From assembly GCA_910578035.1 (NCBI GenBank), contig CAJTOB010000007.1:5757-69756 (forward strand): 64,000 nucleotides of DNA, written 5' to 3'. The stretch is from an uncultured Muribaculaceae bacterium (GTDB taxonomy: Bacteria; Bacteroidota; Bacteroidia; Bacteroidales; Muribaculaceae). The position numbers and the translations under genes were made by a program. Positions 7,494 to 15,855 of this stretch are shown piece by piece (the stretch's first letter is position 1; each line of letters begins with the position of its first letter). Below the pieces are notes generated by a model. It ran no database searches and was not told where the DNA came from. It saw only the letters and a program-made list of their open reading frames with translations.

Positions 7494-9964
7494 CAACCGG
7501 AAATAATATAAATGATTCGCACAATCCTTGGAATGGTCTCAGAACATACTCTGAAGGCGAGATAATATATGGCCGCAGCGAAGAAATTCAGATCCTCTCC
7601 CTTTTAATACTTCAGAACAATCAGACTGTTGTATATGGCCGTTCGGGTATTGGAAAATCGTCTATACTAAATGCCGGCATATTTCCTATAGCCCGAAAAC
7701 AAGGAGTATTTCCGGTTTATATTCGATTCGAGCACAATGTAGAGACCTCCTATCTACAACAGATAAAAGATGCCATTCTACGCGAAACGAAAAAGCATGA
7801 AAACGAGATTTATATAAACAAACTGGTTGAAAAATCGGGAGAAGAAAGTCTGTGGGAGTTTTTTCACCGTATTGAGTATCGCAATAAGGAGGGGCTTCAA
7901 ATAAAACCTCTCATAGTTTTCGATCAATTCGAGGAAATATTCACTTTAGAATCAAATAAAAACAAAGTAAGCAAATTCTTCCTGCAACTGGCAGACTTAA
8001 TTAACAATGTCATGCCCGAAGATTTGTCTGAAAATGCTTCTATTCCCAAAAAACAGATTGAAGACAATACAGGAGACAGTGGCATACTCGACCTTGGTCT
8101 TGAAGCATTCAGTTCTGTTTCATACTCTTATAAAACAAATTCCGACTATCATCTGGTCTTCACTCTGAGAGAAGATTTCCTTTCCTATCTCGAAAGGAAC
8201 ACAACAGATATACCATCCCTTAAAAACAACAGATACTGTCTCCAACCCATAAACGATGAGCAAGCTGCCGAAATTATCATGGAGCCAAGACCCGGGCTGG
8301 TAGATAAATCCGTTGCAGAACTCATCATCGAGAAAGTTACAGGAGAAAAGGATTTTGAAATTAATGGCATTCCCGAAATCCATGTCGACTCTGCGATTTT
8401 ATCGCTATATCTCAGCCGTTTATACGATAAAATGTCAGCACTTGGCGAGTCTAAAATTACGGCAGAACTTGTTGAGACCTACGGAGATAACATCATCGAA
8501 GACTTTTATTCTGAAGCTATAAAAGACCTTCCTGCCGAAAGTGTCCAATGGCTTGAAAATACCCTTGTGAACGACGATGGCAGACGCGACAATAGAGACT
8601 GGTCTACAATCCTCAAAGAAAGTGGGCTTTCAGCCGTCCAAATCAAAGACCTCATCTACGAAAAGAAACTCCTACGACAGTTTTCATATAGTGGCGGACT
8701 CCGAATAGAACTCATTCACGATGTCTTATGCCAAGTAATTGAAAAGCACCGGCAGGAAAGAGAAGAAAAGCGGCATTTGGATGAAGTGCGAAAAAAAGCA
8801 AAAAAAGACCGACGCATTCTTCTAATTAAAACAATATCCATAGCCGCCGCAATCATAGGGGCTGTAATCATGCTATCGGTATGGTGGCTGAGACATAACA
8901 GTAATTATAAAATCATAGAGCAGAAACAAAACCTTGTCTTATCTCTTGAAGAAGATTCCACTGTAAAAGACATGGACTTCTGGAAAGCTGATCTACGTGT
9001 AAGCGGCAAATACGAGTCCGGTCGAGACTCTTTGCTATTGGTAAAGTCTATAAACAAATCCGACATTTCAGAACCAATAACCATTAGCACAGACTCTTGT
9101 GTCTCCATAAATTTCACACTTGATTTCGGCGATTTCGCAGACATCGGCAAATATGAAAACATATCGATTGAACTTCCTATCGAAAAAATCATGGAGTCTC
9201 CGTACGTAAAGTTGCCGGTAAGCAGAGATCTACCCGATTTGCACCTATACAGCGGCCGAATCGTGCTTGACGTCGAAAATGCAGACATACCATTGGAAAA
9301 CGCAATTGTTATGATGGGTGATATTGTTGCTGTCACCGATTCTATGGGCAACTTTAACTTGGCTATCGAAGAGACACCCGACGAACAAACTTCAATACTA
9401 ATTGCCAAGGGTAGTTTAGGCTGTTTCGAAATTCCAGCAATGTCTCAATCCGATGAATCGAATATTTACCGCATACTTCCATTAGACAGTCTTCACTCAT
9501 TCCTAAGCCGCGCTGAAGAAATGGACACCATTTCCAGATGGTCTTATTCAACCGTCGGCAGAGTATTCTGCGCCAATCAAGGTTCTCAAAATGGCCTGTA
9601 TATCAAATTCAGTGATGGTCATGAGGACCGACTTAAAATGTATTGGAAAAAAGGAGAAAGTCAAGGCGACAGAGTACTTCTTTCCGGTTACTTCTTTTTC
9701 AAAGGCGAGAAAGAGGAACTTGACAAAACCGGCTCAGGAAAGTATGCCTATTATATAGGAACCGGATATATCGACAGAAAAATAAAGAAAGATGAAAATA
9801 ATGCAAGTTATCGTAATTTTGAGTTCAAAGGTTATGACGCCGCTTCAAATCTACGCACCATAACCGGAAAATACTATTCTATCCGGGGTGCAGGGAAATA
9901 TACGGGAGACATCACTTCTAACAAACGACAAATAGCGACTTTCGGTCACGTCGTGACCGATTAA
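7490..9964 (+). CDS. nSTAND1-type NTPase with transmembrane helix and extracytoplasmic C-terminus
   Basis: An 824-residue protein. It opens with Asn-Pro-Trp-Asn-Gly-Leu-Arg-Thr-Tyr and Ile-Tyr-Gly-Arg, typical of novel STAND type 1 NTPases. Walker A is at 50-57 (Gly-Arg-Ser-Gly-Ile-Gly-Lys-Ser), and the Walker B equivalent, Phe-Asp-Gln-Phe-Glu-Glu-Ile-Phe, is around Asp145. A helical regulatory part extends to about residue 420, then a very basic stretch (Lys-Lys-Ala-Lys-Lys-Asp-Arg-Arg) precedes one hydrophobic helix at about 443-469. By the positive-inside rule the NTPase is cytoplasmic and the last ~355 residues are extracytoplasmic. That tail includes a beta-sandwich-like segment at about 585-660 resembling carboxypeptidase-regulatory-like domains (Asp-Ser-Met-Gly-Asn-Phe-Asn-Leu), then a part I do not recognise. 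No TPR, WD40 or LRR repeats are seen. It is coupled to the SIR2-TIR gene and is inferred to be its switch. Confidence 0.85.
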   Translation: MTTGNNINDSHNPWNGLRTYSEGEIIYGRSEEIQILSLLILQNNQTVVYGRSGIGKSSILNAGIFPIARKQGVFPVYIRFEHNVETSYLQQIKDAILRETKKHENEIYINKLVEKSGEESLWEFFHRIEYRNKEGLQIKPLIVFDQFEEIFTLESNKNKVSKFFLQLADLINNVMPEDLSENASIPKKQIEDNTGDSGILDLGLEAFSSVSYSYKTNSDYHLVFTLREDFLSYLERNTTDIPSLKNNRYCLQPINDEQAAEIIMEPRPGLVDKSVAELIIEKVTGEKDFEINGIPEIHVDSAILSLYLSRLYDKMSALGESKITAELVETYGDNIIEDFYSEAIKDLPAESVQWLENTLVNDDGRRDNRDWSTILKESGLSAVQIKDLIYEKKLLRQFSYSGGLRIELIHDVLCQVIEKHRQEREEKRHLDEVRKKAKKDRRILLIKTISIAAAIIGAVIMLSVWWLRHNSNYKIIEQKQNLVLSLEEDSTVKDMDFWKADLRVSGKYESGRDSLLLVKSINKSDISEPITISTDSCVSINFTLDFGDFADIGKYENISIELPIEKIMESPYVKLPVSRDLPDLHLYSGRIVLDVENADIPLENAIVMMGDIVAVTDSMGNFNLAIEETPDEQTSILIAKGSLGCFEIPAMSQSDESNIYRILPLDSLHSFLSRAEEMDTISRWSYSTVGRVFCANQGSQNGLYIKFSDGHEDRLKMYWKKGESQGDRVLLSGYFFFKGEKEELDKTGSGKYAYYIGTGYIDRKIKKDENNASYRNFEFKGYDAASNLRTITGKYYSIRGAGKYTGDITSNKRQIATFGHVVTD

Positions 9965-9978
9965 TCTTATTGAAAATG

Positions 9979-10020
9979 GCACCCTCACGAGGTAAAAAAA
10001 GTAAAACCGTGGGGGTGTTT
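9979..10020 (+). terminator. terminator-like hairpin after the STAND gene
   Basis: CACCCTCACG at 9980-9989 and CGTGGGGGTG at 10008-10017 pair over 10 positions with one imperfect pair, followed by TTT. The loop is long (18 bases) and the T tract short, so the terminator is weak or approximate. Confidence 0.45.
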
Positions 10021-10385
10021 ACTATTCTCCACTGCCTGATAACCGCACCGGAACTCAAACCGGAATCAATCGTCCACAGAGACTTGAAAATCTGATAAAA
10101 AAATGTAGAGCCATATATACTGCAAGATAGAAGATTATATATACAATAGCTTTGTCATTCAAGTCATTAAAACATTAGTAGTCAAATAATGACATCTCTT
10201 TCATAGTTTTCAATCAGGTTGATTTAAAATACTTTTTCGAATATTTTCGAAGCGACATGACGTACTATAAACGTCTTTCCAATCAGTCGGACTCCCTGCT
10301 CACAACAACCGCCTGTTTTTACTATGTTCTGCATGTTCTTTTCCTGAAAAGGCGACAATGCCGCAGAAATACTGATATAATTTTG

Positions 10386-10393
10386 TAATTTTG
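10386..10393 (+). promoter_or_regulatory. -7 box of the cvpA-suf operon
   Basis: TAATTTTG followed by C lies 21 bases upstream of the cvpA ATG at 10415 and is the only good promoter match ahead of cvpA-sufBCDS. Confidence 0.6.
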
Positions 10394-10414
10394 CGATTTG
10401 AAAAACTGTATTAT

Positions 10415-10888
10415 ATGGCTTTAACCGACATTATATTACTTGCAATAGTTGTGATTGCGGCTGTGACGGGTGCCATGCGCGGCATTGTGGCGCAGATTGG
10501 CGCGATTGCAGCCCTTCTGGCTGCGATTCTGGTGTGCAGATTTTTCGGAGGCACGGTTGCCGATGCTCTTGTGAGTCATGGCTCCGAACACGAGGCAACA
10601 CTGCGCGTTCTGTGCTATGCTCTTGTCTTTGTCGCTACATATTTCGGAGTATGGCTGCTTGCCCGACTTTTCGGCGCAGCGGTGTCGGCCATGCATCTGA
10701 GGCCATTCGACCGCATTGCCGGCGCTCTTTTCCGCATAGCCGAATGGCTTATCATAACGAGCATTGTGCTGAACGTGTATCTTGCCATATGCCCTTCCGA
10801 CAGAGCCGCATTCAGCAATCCGGCCAAACCATGGCGGACAACTGTGGTAAAAATAGCGCCTGCACTGGCAGGATATATCACACACTAA
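10415..10888 (+). CDS. cvpA: CvpA family inner-membrane protein
   Basis: A 157-residue protein with four predicted membrane helices; the first two are separated by a Met-Arg-Gly-Ile-Val-Ala-Gln-Ile-Gly turn, the usual CvpA signature (Arg-Gly-x(5)-Gly). I start at the ATG at 10415 ([12 protein letters not shown]); an upstream TTG at 10391 falls inside the promoter. CvpA proteins are widespread inner-membrane proteins known from colicin V production and envelope robustness; the molecular activity is not settled. In Bacteroidetes the gene often precedes suf genes, as here: sufB follows after 34 bases, suggesting co-transcription. Confidence 0.85.
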   Translation: MALTDIILLAIVVIAAVTGAMRGIVAQIGAIAALLAAILVCRFFGGTVADALVSHGSEHEATLRVLCYALVFVATYFGVWLLARLFGAAVSAMHLRPFDRIAGALFRIAEWLIITSIVLNVYLAICPSDRAAFSNPAKPWRTTVVKIAPALAGYITH

Positions 10889-10922
10889 ACCTACGAGGCC
10901 TCCGGGCCGTTTATCATTCGAT

Positions 10923-12389
10923 ATGAACGAGAATCAACATAAACCCGAAGACGACAGCCGCATCATAGAGCGTGCGACATCGGGAGAATATAAATATGGC
11001 TTCACGTCCGACATCGACACGGATATTATTCCGGCCGGTCTGAACGAGGACGTTGTGCGACGCATTTCCGAGCTGAAGGGCGAACCCGAGTGGCTGCTCG
11101 ACTTCCGCCTGGAGGCTTTCCGCTACTGGCTGACACTCGAACCGCCGACATGGGCTCACCTCGATATTCCGCCTATCGATTTCCAGGCAATAAGCTATTA
11201 CGCCGCCCCGAAAAAGAAAGAAGGACCCAAGAGCCTCGACGAGGTAGACCCGCAGCTGCTTGATACATTCAACCGCCTCGGCATACCCCTGGAAGAACAG
11301 AAGGCTCTCTCAGGCATGGCTGTCGACGCCGTGCTCGACTCCGTATCGGTGCGCACAACCCACCGCGAACGCCTCGCAGAGCTCGGCATCGTGTTCTGTT
11401 CGTTCAGCGAAGCGGTGCGCGAATATCCCGACCTTGTGCGCAAGTATCTCGGCAAGGTCGTGAGCTACCGCGACAATTTCTATGCAGCCCTCAACTCGGC
11501 GGTGTTCTCCGACGGCTCGTTCGTCTACATACCCAAGGGAGTCCGCTGCCCGATGGAGCTGTCTACATATTTCCGTATCAATTCGGCCGGCACCGGCCAG
11601 TTCGAGCGCACACTCATCGTAGCCGACGACGAAGCATATGTAAGCTACCTTGAAGGCTGCACTGCCCCGATGCGCGACGAGAACCAGCTCCACGCCGCCA
11701 TCGTCGAAATCATCGTCGAAGAACGTGCCGAGGTCAAATATTCTACCGTACAGAACTGGTATGCCGGCGATGCCGAAGGGCGCGGCGGTGTCTATAATTT
11801 CGTGACCAAGCGCGGCCTATGCCGGGGTGATTACTCCAAACTGTCGTGGACTCAGGTAGAGACCGGCTCTGCGATAACATGGAAATATCCGTCGTGCATT
11901 CTTGCCGGCGAGGGCTCTGTCGGCGAATTTTACTCCGTTGCCGTGACCAACAACCGCCAGCAGGCCGACACCGGCACGAAGATGATTCATATCGGCTCGA
12001 ACACCACTTCGACAATCGTAAGCAAGGGCATATCGGCCGGACATAGCCAGAACAGCTACCGCGGCCTGGTGAAAGTGGCACCCAAGGCTGAAGGCGTGCG
12101 CAACTATACCCAGTGCGACTCTCTGCTGCTCAGCGGCACATGCGGCGCCCACACCTTCCCTGTAATAGACGTGGCAAACAGTTCGGCCGTAGTGGAGCAC
12201 GAAGCAACGACATCGAAAATATCTGAAGACCAGATATTCTACTGCAACCAGCGCGGCATTCCCACAGAAGAGGCCATCGCCCTGATTGTAAACGGCTATG
12301 CCAAAGAAGTGATGAACAAACTCCCGATGGAGTTCGCCGTCGAGGCTCAGAAACTCCTCGCCATAACCCTCGAAGGCTCCGTCGGCTAA
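10923..12389 (+). CDS. sufB: Fe-S cluster assembly scaffold SufB
   Basis: The 488-residue protein matches SufB along its whole length. SufB, with SufC and SufD, forms the cytosolic SufBC2D scaffold that builds iron-sulphur clusters from sulphur supplied by SufS. Visible family features include [17 protein letters not shown], and the C-terminal block Gly-Thr-Cys-Gly-Ala-His-Thr-Phe-Pro with His-Glu-Ala-Thr-Thr-Ser-Lys-Ile, which holds the conserved Cys and Glu used in cluster formation. It is the second gene of cvpA-sufBCDS. A 109-base gap with AT-rich inverted repeats separates it from sufC. Confidence 0.97.
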   Translation: MNENQHKPEDDSRIIERATSGEYKYGFTSDIDTDIIPAGLNEDVVRRISELKGEPEWLLDFRLEAFRYWLTLEPPTWAHLDIPPIDFQAISYYAAPKKKEGPKSLDEVDPQLLDTFNRLGIPLEEQKALSGMAVDAVLDSVSVRTTHRERLAELGIVFCSFSEAVREYPDLVRKYLGKVVSYRDNFYAALNSAVFSDGSFVYIPKGVRCPMELSTYFRINSAGTGQFERTLIVADDEAYVSYLEGCTAPMRDENQLHAAIVEIIVEERAEVKYSTVQNWYAGDAEGRGGVYNFVTKRGLCRGDYSKLSWTQVETGSAITWKYPSCILAGEGSVGEFYSVAVTNNRQQADTGTKMIHIGSNTTSTIVSKGISAGHSQNSYRGLVKVAPKAEGVRNYTQCDSLLLSGTCGAHTFPVIDVANSSAVVEHEATTSKISEDQIFYCNQRGIPTEEAIALIVNGYAKEVMNKLPMEFAVEAQKLLAITLEGSVG

Positions 12390-12421
12390 TTTTAGTTTAT
12401 AAAGTGTAAAAAGCGAAAACA

Positions 12422-12473
12422 GTTGAAAAGAAACCATTATCTCGACTTTTTAAACTTTTTCGACTTTTTCAAC
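12422..12473. repeat. AT-rich inverted repeat between sufB and sufC
   Basis: GTTGAAAAG at 12422-12430 pairs with CTTTTTCAAC at 12464-12473. The right arm also sits in a run of near-9-base repeats of the form CTTTTTnnA. It could fold in the mRNA between the two cistrons; no T tract follows. Confidence 0.5.
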
Positions 12474-12498
12474 CATTAAAATACACCATACCATAATT

Positions 12499-13269
12499 AT
12501 GGAAGATTTACTGAAAGTTGAGAATCTGCGTGCCGGCATCGACGGCAAGGAAATACTGCGCGGTATCAATCTCACCGTGCGCCCCGGTGAAGTCCATGCC
12601 ATAATGGGCCCCAACGGCTCCGGCAAAAGCACACTCTCGGGTGTACTCGCCGGCGATCCCCGCTTCACAGTTCTGGGGGGCTCGGCAACACTGGCAGGCG
12701 TCGATTTGCTTGGGCTCAGCCCCGAAGACCGCTCGCACGAAGGACTCTTCCTGTCGTTTCAGTATCCTGTCGAGATTCCGGGCGTGACGATGGTAAACTT
12801 CATGCGCGCCGCCATCAACGCCAAGCGCAAATATCTCGGCCTCGAGCCCATGAGCGCCGCAGACTTCCTCAAAACCATGCGCCAGAAGCGCGCCGTTGTG
12901 GAGCTCGACAACAAACTCGCCTCGCGCTCGGTCAACGAAGGCTTTTCGGGCGGCGAAAAGAAGCGCAACGAAATCTTCCAGATGGCAATGCTTGAGCCTC
13001 GTGTAGCCATTCTCGACGAGACCGACAGCGGCCTCGACATCGACGCTCTGCGCATCGTGGCCGGCGGCGTCAATAAACTCAAGACCGACCAGAACGCGAC
13101 AATAGTAATCACCCACTACCAGCGTCTTCTCGACTATATAAAGCCCGATTTCGTACATATACTCTACAAAGGCCGCATAGTGCATACCGGAGGCCCCGAA
13201 CTGGCACTCGAACTTGAGGAAAAGGGCTATGACTGGATTAAACAGGAGGTTGACAATGAGCAAATCTGA
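12499..13269 (+). CDS. sufC: Fe-S assembly ATPase SufC
   Basis: A 256-residue ABC-type ATPase that powers the SufBC2D scaffold. Walker A is Gly-Pro-Asn-Gly-Ser-Gly-Lys-Ser-Thr near residue 38. The signature is Phe-Ser-Gly-Gly-Glu-Lys-Lys-Arg-Asn-Glu, the SufC-specific form, and Walker B is Ile-Leu-Asp-Glu-Thr-Asp-Ser-Gly-Leu-Asp. Unlike transporter ATPases it has no membrane partner; its neighbours are sufB and sufD. The coding end overlaps sufD by 14 bases, so the two are probably translated together. Confidence 0.97.
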   Translation: MEDLLKVENLRAGIDGKEILRGINLTVRPGEVHAIMGPNGSGKSTLSGVLAGDPRFTVLGGSATLAGVDLLGLSPEDRSHEGLFLSFQYPVEIPGVTMVNFMRAAINAKRKYLGLEPMSAADFLKTMRQKRAVVELDNKLASRSVNEGFSGGEKKRNEIFQMAMLEPRVAILDETDSGLDIDALRIVAGGVNKLKTDQNATIVITHYQRLLDYIKPDFVHILYKGRIVHTGGPELALELEEKGYDWIKQEVDNEQI

Positions 13270-14635
13270 CAACGCATTCGCCCAATACCTCGACCTTGTG
13301 CGCGACAACGCCGCCGTGATGGCCAAAGGGCGCCCCGCCCTGCTCGAGGCTGTCAACAAGGCAGGCACAGCACGCCTGGCCGACGCCATCGAAGCATACA
13401 AACCGGCGGCGGGCGAGATTCCCGAGTGCCGCCTCGACCGTCTTTTCGCGCCCGACTATGGCGTGAACATCGCCCGGGTGCCGATGACAGCCGATGTGGC
13501 CGCCTCGTTCCGCTGCGGCGTTCCGCAGCTCAACAGCCTCCTCGCGGTGGTAGCCAACGACATCTTCCGCCCTACCGACGTGCTGATGCGCAACATGCCC
13601 GAGGGGCTAACCGTGTGCAGCCTCCGTCAGGTTCCGGCCGAATTCGAGGCTGATGCGGCTGCAATGCTCGCCGAGCACAAGGACTCCGACGACATCGCCG
13701 GCGCTATCGCTGACGCTATCGTACACGACGGCATCTATGTCCGAGTGGCACCACGCACCGAGATCGAGAAAGCCGTGCAGATTGTCAACATCTTCAACTC
13801 GCCGGTGCCTATGCTAACGCCGCGCCGGCTCCTGGTGCACGCATGCGAAGGCTCGAAAGTGAAAATACTGCTCTGCGACCACACCCAGACGCCGGCAGTG
13901 CAGCACCTCAATCTGCAGGATGTGTATATACGGGTTGACGCAGGCGCCGAAGTAGAGTTCTACGACATCGAGGAATCCTCGGCAGCAACCCACCGCCTGT
14001 TCAGCTTCCGCGCCGTGCAGCACAACGACTCGCGTCTGACAGTAAATACCGACTTTCTCAGCGGAGGGGTCTCTCGCAACGAGTTCGACATTACCGTGCC
14101 CGGCGACGGCGCATACACCTCGCTCAGCGGCCTGGCTATCATATCGGGCGAACAAGTGTGCTCGGACAGCGTAGTCCTGCGCCACCTCGGCTCGCACTGC
14201 ACCAGCCGCCAGATATTCAAGAACGCACTGTTCGATAATGGCCGCGGCGCTTTCGGAGGCCGGATAGTGGTTGACGAAGCAGCCCGCTTCACCGACGCCG
14301 CACAGACCAACCGCAATATCCTCGAATCGCCCTCGGCCCGCATGGAAGCCTCGCCACAGCTCGAGATATACTGCGACGAAGTGAAGTGCAGCCACGGAGC
14401 CACAACCGGCCAGCTCGACGAGCGAGCCCTCTTCTACATGCAGGCGCGAGGCATTCCCCGCGACGAAGCCAAACGAATGCTCACACAGGCTTTCATGGTC
14501 GATGTGATAGATAATATATCGTTCGAGGTTCTGCGCCAGCGCCTCCACATACTGGTCGAAAAACGCCTCTCGGGCGCTTCGGCCGACTGCAGCACATGCG
14601 CCACCGCATGCCACTCTCAAGCAACCGAAGAATGA
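13256..14635 (+). CDS. sufD: Fe-S cluster assembly protein SufD
   Basis: I choose the ATG at 13256 (MSKSDNAFAQYLDLV), which has an unusually good AGGAGG seven bases upstream and overlaps the end of sufC. The 459-residue protein is the SufB paralogue of the scaffold. The C-terminal motif Lys-Cys-Ser-His-Gly-Ala-Thr-Thr-Gly-Gln-Leu-Asp contains the conserved His of SufD, and a Tyr-Met-Gln-Ala-Arg-Gly-Ile-Pro segment follows. The N-terminal half is divergent, as is normal for SufD. The stop overlaps the sufS start by 4 bases (ATGA). Confidence 0.95.
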   Translation: MSKSDNAFAQYLDLVRDNAAVMAKGRPALLEAVNKAGTARLADAIEAYKPAAGEIPECRLDRLFAPDYGVNIARVPMTADVAASFRCGVPQLNSLLAVVANDIFRPTDVLMRNMPEGLTVCSLRQVPAEFEADAAAMLAEHKDSDDIAGAIADAIVHDGIYVRVAPRTEIEKAVQIVNIFNSPVPMLTPRRLLVHACEGSKVKILLCDHTQTPAVQHLNLQDVYIRVDAGAEVEFYDIEESSAATHRLFSFRAVQHNDSRLTVNTDFLSGGVSRNEFDITVPGDGAYTSLSGLAIISGEQVCSDSVVLRHLGSHCTSRQIFKNALFDNGRGAFGGRIVVDEAARFTDAAQTNRNILESPSARMEASPQLEIYCDEVKCSHGATTGQLDERALFYMQARGIPRDEAKRMLTQAFMVDVIDNISFEVLRQRLHILVEKRLSGASADCSTCATACHSQATEE

Positions 14636-15855
14636 AAGAAATCTACGACGTAGAAGCACTGCGCAGTGACTTCCCGATACTCTCCGAGACTGTCTACAGC
14701 AAACCGCTCGTATATCTCGACAACACCGCCACCTCGCAGACGCCTATGCAGGTTGTCGACGAGATAAGCCGCCTGTACACGCACACCAAAGCCAACGTGC
14801 ACAGGGGTGTGCACTGCCTGTCGCAGAAAGCGACCGCAGCGATGGAGGCCTCGCGCGAGCGTGTACGCGCTTTTATCGGCGCAGACTCGACTGAAGAGAT
14901 AATCTTCACCCGTGGCACCACCGAGAGTCTCAACCTGGTAGCTGCGTCCTACGGCTCGCTCCTTGACGAAGGCGACGAAATAATCCTCACCGTCATGGAG
15001 CACCATTCCAACATCGTGCCCTGGCAGCTTCTTGCCGACCGCAAGGGTGTAGTGATTAAAGTAGTGCCTTGCGACGAGCGCGGAGTGCTCGATATCGACG
15101 CTTACCGCTCTCTCTTCACCGAACGCACCCGCGTCGTATCGTTCTGCCACGTATCGAACGTGCTCGGCACCGTCAATCCGGTAGTCGAAATGGCCGCTTA
15201 CGCCCACGAGCACGGCGCAATAGTGTGCATAGACGGCGCTCAGGCGGTGGCTCACGAAAAAGTCGACGTCAAAGCCCTCGGGGCCGACTTCTACGCCTTC
15301 TCATCGCACAAGATGTATGGCCCCACCGGTGTCGGCATACTCTACGGACGCCGCGAGCTCCTCGAAGCCATGCCTCCTTATCAGGGTGGCGGCGAAATGA
15401 TCGGGCATGTCAGCTTCTCCGGCACGACATGGGCCGACCTTCCATATAAATTCGAGGCCGGCACACCAGATTTCATCGGTGCTGCAGCCCTGGCCAAGGC
15501 TATAGACTATATGGAGAATGTCGGCTTAGAACGCATAGCCGCCCACGAGGCCATGCTTCTCGAGCGGGCTACGGCTGCAATTTCCGACATTCCCGGCTTG
15601 CGCATATTCGGAACGGCTCCCGGCAAAGCCGCCGTCCTGTCGTTCCTTGTTGGCGACGCCCACCACTATGACACCGGCGTGCTCCTCGACCAGATGGGTA
15701 TCGAAGTACGCACCGGCCACCACTGCGCCCAGCCTCTTATGGAGCGCTTCGGCATCGAAGGCACCGTCCGCGCATCGTTCGCCCTCTACAACACCGAGGC
15801 CGAAGTCGATGCATTTGCGGCAGCCCTGCGCAGAGCCGCCGCCATGCTCTGCTAA
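14632..15855 (+). CDS. sufS: cysteine desulfurase SufS
   Basis: A 407-residue PLP enzyme that takes sulphur from cysteine as a persulfide for the Suf scaffold. The start at 14632 (MKEIYDVEALRSDFP) overlaps the sufD stop. Seen are the substrate-side Thr-Arg-Gly-Thr-Thr-Glu, the PLP lysine in Ser-Ser-His-Lys-Met-Tyr-Gly-Pro-Thr-Gly, and the catalytic cysteine loop Arg-Thr-Gly-His-His-Cys-Ala-Gln-Pro. These identify a class II (SufS-type) desulfurase. No sufE or sufU gene is present within the window. It is the last gene of the operon, and its TAA overlaps the stop of the convergent GH115 gene. Confidence 0.96.
   Translation: MKEIYDVEALRSDFPILSETVYSKPLVYLDNTATSQTPMQVVDEISRLYTHTKANVHRGVHCLSQKATAAMEASRERVRAFIGADSTEEIIFTRGTTESLNLVAASYGSLLDEGDEIILTVMEHHSNIVPWQLLADRKGVVIKVVPCDERGVLDIDAYRSLFTERTRVVSFCHVSNVLGTVNPVVEMAAYAHEHGAIVCIDGAQAVAHEKVDVKALGADFYAFSSHKMYGPTGVGILYGRRELLEAMPPYQGGGEMIGHVSFSGTTWADLPYKFEAGTPDFIGAAALAKAIDYMENVGLERIAAHEAMLLERATAAISDIPGLRIFGTAPGKAAVLSFLVGDAHHYDTGVLLDQMGIEVRTGHHCAQPLMERFGIEGTVRASFALYNTEAEVDAFAAALRRAAAMLC

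Larger units (their letters stand above)
9965..10414. other. AT-rich intergenic region between immune cassette and cvpA
   Basis: These 450 bases hold a hairpin just after the STAND gene (9980-10017) and the cvpA -7 box (10386-10393). Between them I find no open frame of useful length and no convincing RNA. A CCGG-flanked segment near 10049-10066 faintly resembles a tRNA T-arm on the minus strand but is too short to call. Confidence 0.6.

Noticed and set aside
10045..10070. CCGG-flanked TTTGAGTT segment on the minus strand resembling a tRNA T-arm
   Set aside because: Only a 4-bp stem with an 8-base loop and no acceptor, anticodon or D-arm nearby; too little to call a tRNA fragment or attachment site.
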